Source: Gemmatimonadota bacterium
GTDB taxonomy: Bacteria; Gemmatimonadota; Gemmatimonadetes; Gemmatimonadales; GWC2-71-9
Length of the DNA stretch: 34,133 nucleotides
Assembly: GCA_003221045.1 (NCBI GenBank)
Contig: QHUC01000005.1
Location: 1-34,133, forward strand
Reading direction: 5' to 3'
The position numbers and the translations under genes were made by a program. Under the pieces are notes generated by a model. It ran no database searches. It saw nothing but the letters and a program-made list of their open reading frames with translations, and was not told where the DNA came from. This document shows, piece by piece, positions 31,314-34,133 of the stretch (positions are counted from its first letter, which is position 1; each line of letters starts with the position of its first letter).

Positions 31314-32984
31314 TTACATCCGCTTGTACTTCGGCCCGCTGCCACCCTCGCGGGGCGTCCAGCGGGGGCCCAGAACGTCCGTCGCCTTGCAGTCCACACA
31401 GTTGGGAGCGTTCACGCGCAACGTCCCCTGGGCGAGTTCGTACACTCCCGCCGGACACAGGTGGGCGTAGAACTCCGCCACCGCGGCCGGCACGTCCTTC
31501 CCCACGACCAGATGAATCGGGATCGTGTCGCGCGTCGCGTTCCCGGACTTGAAGACTCCGTCGAGCTTTCCGAACATTAGCTTGCCGTCCGCCGTGACCC
31601 CCGGCCTAGCGCCCGGGGTTAGTTGGCGCTCCACCTCTGCGTCGCTCTCCATCCCGATCTTGCCGCCCGGGAACCGACCACCCGTCGCAGTCATAACCGT
31701 CGCCTTCACGCCGCCAACGTAGAATCCGTCCTTGAAGGCGAGCCGCATGTTCCGGGTGCGGTACAGGTCCTTCATGATGAACGAGTCTTTGACCAGGCGG
31801 TCGTATTCGCCGAGTCGCGCCGCGGAGGGATCGTGCACCTCGAGGGCGGCGAAGATGGCCCGCGCGGCGAAGATCCCCGATTGCATGGCGTAGTGGATCC
31901 CCTTGAGCGAGGGCACATCCACGAAGCCGGCCGAGTCTCCCACGATCACGACGCCCTCGCCCGCGCGTCGCGCCGGGACCGAGTAGTACCCCCCCTCCGG
32001 GATGGTCTTGGCGCCCCATTCGACCATCTCGCCTCCCTCGAGCACGCGCCGGAACATGGGGTGCAGCTTCATGCGCTGGAACAACGCATGCACGTCGAGC
32101 CCCGCGTCCCGATAGTCGAGCCCCACCACTAAGCCGAGCGCGACCAGGTTCGGCTCGAGCGGATACATGAAGCTGCCGCCGAACGCATCCGTCGGGAGCG
32201 GCCAGCCGAGGGTGTGGACGATCGTATCGAGCGGTTGCTTGGTCTCCCAGATCTCCTTTACACCGAGCGCGTAGATCTGCGGATTCGTGCTCCCCACCCG
32301 CTGCCACTCGAGCCACGCCTGCGACAGCATTCCTCGCGTGCCTTCCGCCAGCACCGTGACCCCGGCGACGACGTCATTGGGCGCGAGGTAGTTCGCGAGC
32401 GGCCGTCCGTCGCGGTCGAGGCCGGTCGCGGCGGTCCGGACGCCCGCCACGCGCTCTCCGTCAACCAGGAGGCTCGCGGCCGGGAATCCGGTGAACACGT
32501 TCACGCCCAACCCTTCGGCTCGCGTGCCCAGCCAACGCACGACCTCGCACAGCGACGCGACGTAATTCCCGGCGTTGTGCATCGTGGGCGGCGTCGGCAG
32601 GGTGATGGCGCGACGCGACGTGAGCAGACGAACCGCTTCTTTCGTCACGGGGCCGCGGAACGGGAAATCGGTGATCGGCAGATCGGGGAACAGCTCGCGG
32701 AAGGCGCGCGGGTTCACCACGGCGCCCGAAAGCGAGTGCTCTCCCAGGGCTTCGGCCTTTTCGAGGACGCCGATGTTGAGGTCGCCGCCCCCGCGCTTGG
32801 CGAGCTGGGCCAGCTCGATCGCGCACGCGAGCCCGGCGGGACCGCCGCCCACGATGAGCACGTCCAGCTCCATCCGGTCGCCGGCGCCGGCGGCGCCTTC
32901 CTTCAAGATGAGTCGATCGAGGGGCAGCGGCGGCTGGTACTGCGCCGGAACGAACCTCTCCCCTCTCTCCTCTCCTTTATCCAT
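31314..32984 (-). CDS. Electron transfer flavoprotein-ubiquinone oxidoreductase, missing one Fe-S Cys ligand
   Basis: 556 residues, normal length. FAD domain: ELDVLIVGGGPAGLACAIELAQLAKRGG, GEHSLSGAVVNPRAFRELFP and GVVIVGDSAGFVDVPSLKGIHYAMQSGIFAARAIF. Quinone and C-terminal Fe-S domain: C510 in LCPAGVYEL, then C529-V-D-C532-K-A-T535. In ETF-QO of known type the cluster uses CPAGVYE plus CxxCxxC; here the last Cys is Thr535 (codon ACG). The enzyme passes electrons from ETF to the quinone pool on the membrane. A palindrome inserts about LTPGARPGV (31596-31621). ATG 32984 overlaps the etfA stop by 8 nt and a purine-rich run follows the start. Confidence 0.95.
   Translation of the reverse strand: MDKGEERGERFVPAQYQPPLPLDRLILKEGAAGAGDRMELDVLIVGGGPAGLACAIELAQLAKRGGGDLNIGVLEKAEALGEHSLSGAVVNPRAFRELFPDLPITDFPFRGPVTKEAVRLLTSRRAITLPTPPTMHNAGNYVASLCEVVRWLGTRAEGLGVNVFTGFPAASLLVDGERVAGVRTAATGLDRDGRPLANYLAPNDVVAGVTVLAEGTRGMLSQAWLEWQRVGSTNPQIYALGVKEIWETKQPLDTIVHTLGWPLPTDAFGGSFMYPLEPNLVALGLVVGLDYRDAGLDVHALFQRMKLHPMFRRVLEGGEMVEWGAKTIPEGGYYSVPARRAGEGVVIVGDSAGFVDVPSLKGIHYAMQSGIFAARAIFAALEVHDPSAARLGEYDRLVKDSFIMKDLYRTRNMRLAFKDGFYVGGVKATVMTATGGRFPGGKIGMESDAEVERQLTPGARPGVTADGKLMFGKLDGVFKSGNATRDTIPIHLVVGKDVPAAVAEFYAHLCPAGVYELAQGTLRVNAPNCVDCKATDVLGPRWTPREGGSGPKYKRM
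31596..31621 (-). repeat. Second copy of the CCCCGGGC-type palindrome, inside the ETF-QO gene
   Basis: On the minus strand TAACCCCGGGCGCTAGGC is followed by CGGGGGTC. It differs from the fdhD copy (AGCCCCGGGCGCAAGCCC, then GGGGTC) at a few bases. It encodes LTPGARPGV between the conserved parts of ETF-QO, where family members have a shorter or different loop. The copies suggest a small dispersed palindromic family that can sit in coding sequence. Confidence 0.55.
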
Positions 32985-33954
32985 GCAGCTTCTTGATCTC
33001 CTCGGTCAGCTTGGGAACCACGTCGAAGAGATCACCGACAATCCCATAATCCGCCACCTTGAAGATGGGCGCGTCTTTGTCCTTGTTTATCGCCACGATG
33101 ACCTTGGAGGTGCGCATACCGGCCAGGTGTTGAATGGCGCCGGATACGCCCACCGCAATGTAGAGCGTCGGGCTGACCGTCTTTCCGGTCTGCCCCACCT
33201 GGTCCGCATGCGGGCGCCAGCCCGCGTCCACGACGGCGCGCGACGCGCCAACGGCCGCGCGACCGCCGAACGCCGCCGCCAGCTCTTCCAGGACCTTGAA
33301 GTTCGCGGGCTCCTTGAGGCCGCGGCCGCCCGACACAACGATCGGCGCCTCGGCCACGTCGAGCGTGCCCGCCGGCGCCGCCTTGATCTCCTTCACCACC
33401 ACGCGACCGGCCACTCCTTCGACCGCCGCCGTCTCGACGGTCCCGCTCTTGGGACGCCGCACCGGTGTAAACACGTTGGGCCGCAGCGAGAGCACCGCCG
33501 GGCTCCCCGCGATTTTGACCTTGAGCAGTGCTTTCCCCGCATACACCGGTCGAAGCGCGATCACGGCGCCGTCTTCGACCGCCAGATCGGTGACGTCCTG
33601 GGCGAGCGGCCGCCCGAGCCGGGCGGCGACCCGCGGGGCGAGATCCTTGCCCGTTGCGCTTGCCGCGAACACCACGGCGCGGTACCCACCGGCCTTCACC
33701 CGCTCCGCGATCGCCCGGGCATACCCTTCGGGCGCGTAGCTGCCGAACGCCGGTTTGGTCAACGTGATCACCTTGTCGGCGCCGAACCCACCCACTGCAT
33801 CGGTGCCTCGCACTGTTCCGGCTGCAACCACCAGCGCGTCCACGGTGCCGTTGCCGAGCGCGTCGGCCAAACGCCGCCCCCCCGTCACGACCTCATGGGA
33901 GACCTTGCGCAGCGCCCCATCACGCTGCTCGAGCACCGCGAGGACGTGGCTCAC
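32977..33954 (-). CDS. etfA: Electron transfer flavoprotein alpha subunit
   Basis: 325 residues from GTG 33954, which overlaps the etfB stop as GTGA. N-terminal domain: GADKVITLTKPAFGSYAPEGYARAIAERVKAGGYRAVVFAASATGKDLAPRVAARLGRPLAQDVTDL. The FAD-binding C-terminal domain has VVSGGRGLKEPANFKVLEELAAAFGGRAAVGASRAVVDAGWRPHADQVGQTGKTVSPTLYIAVGVSGAIQHLAGMRTSKVIVAINKDKDAPIFKVADYGIVGDLFDVVP, the strongest ETF-alpha signature. It carries electrons from acyl-CoA and other dehydrogenases to ETF-QO, which is encoded directly downstream. The etfB-etfA-ETF-QO order forms a complete oxidation-to-quinone unit. Confidence 0.97.
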   Translation of the reverse strand: MSHVLAVLEQRDGALRKVSHEVVTGGRRLADALGNGTVDALVVAAGTVRGTDAVGGFGADKVITLTKPAFGSYAPEGYARAIAERVKAGGYRAVVFAASATGKDLAPRVAARLGRPLAQDVTDLAVEDGAVIALRPVYAGKALLKVKIAGSPAVLSLRPNVFTPVRRPKSGTVETAAVEGVAGRVVVKEIKAAPAGTLDVAEAPIVVSGGRGLKEPANFKVLEELAAAFGGRAAVGASRAVVDAGWRPHADQVGQTGKTVSPTLYIAVGVSGAIQHLAGMRTSKVIVAINKDKDAPIFKVADYGIVGDLFDVVPKLTEEIKKLHG

Positions 33955-34133
33955 AGAACCTTGGCTTCCTCGCGCAGCAGACGCACCAGCTCCGGCACCG
34001 CCGCCGCGCCTGCGCCCACGATCATCCCCTCTTTGCGCTCCGGCGGCGGCGTGAGGGCGAGGATCTCGAGCTCGCCTCCCCCCGCACCGAGCGTTGCGGG
34101 CTTCACGTCCAGCGGTTTTTTCTTCGCGGCCAT
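33951..34133 (-). CDS. etfB: Electron transfer flavoprotein beta subunit (C-terminal part, 5' end off window)
   Basis: Only the last 60 residues are in the window, starting at the right edge and ending at TGA 33951. They read MAAKKKPLDVKPATL, then ALTPPPERKEGMIVGAGAAAVPELVRLLREEAKVL, the usual C-terminal tail of ETF-beta (KAKKKPLDVKP...VxxLLxEEAKVI), a helix that recognises partner dehydrogenases. The stop overlaps the etfA start by 4 nt. The Met at the window edge is internal, not a start codon. Confidence 0.92.
   Translation of the reverse strand: MAAKKKPLDVKPATLGAGGGELEILALTPPPERKEGMIVGAGAAAVPELVRLLREEAKVL

Overview
The window is a dense, very GC-rich (by eye well above 60%) bacterial chromosome segment with about 33 protein genes, many overlapping by 4-14 nt, and no RNA genes, transposases, CRISPR arrays or phage genes. 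The mix (menaquinone-type UbiE/UbiD, an ECF sigma factor with a zinc anti-sigma, ETF/ETF-QO, many secreted or outer-membrane proteins, a membrane-anchored LytTR protein, few good Shine-Dalgarno sites) fits a Gram-negative respiratory soil or sediment bacterium. Gemmatimonadota is my best guess, from protein style only; no marker gene proves it.

Left part (1-15100): a quinone pair (ubiE overlapping a ubiD-family gene cut by the window edge), diverging from an ECF sigma factor and a short zinc anti-sigma. Next come a broken SAM hydroxide adenosyltransferase gene, a MATE exporter, a MASE1-GGDEF diguanylate cyclase, a zinc-ribbon protein, a TPR protein coupled to the Fe-S carrier Mrp, a Spy-like periplasmic protein, an M20 peptidase, a response regulator with a dead GGDEF domain, an MBL-fold hydrolase, a GT87 mannosyltransferase-like protein, NrnA (nanoRNase/pAp phosphatase) preceded by a precise 13-bp repeat array, and a lipoprotein.

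Middle (15100-24200): two paralogous APC amino-acid permeases flank a membrane LytTR regulator; one permease carries an internal deletion with frameshift. Then guaB, a small DUF2281-like protein, an SH3-like secreted protein, and, in the other direction, gpmI (carrying an in-frame hairpin insertion) and an outer-membrane-barrel-like protein whose signal-peptide region contains an inverted 8-bp repeat element.

Right part (24167-31300): an uninterrupted plus-strand run devoted to molybdenum/tungsten cofactor: tupB-tupC (tungstate-type importer with no binding protein in view), a 6-pyruvoyl-tetrahydropterin-synthase homologue lacking the usual catalytic Cys, fdhD with a single-Cys active loop, a CoA-binding protein, mobA, mobB, moeA, then a diguanylate cyclase and a MarC-family membrane protein. 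It converges on etfB-etfA-ETF-QO (31314-34133, minus strand), which links acyl-CoA/amine dehydrogenases to the quinone pool; this ETF-QO lacks one of the four Cys ligands of its usual 4Fe-4S cluster.

The most interesting material is (i) the compact W/Mo-cofactor run with a variant pterin enzyme and an outer-membrane protein at its head, and (ii) several different short-repeat or palindromic elements inside or touching coding sequences.
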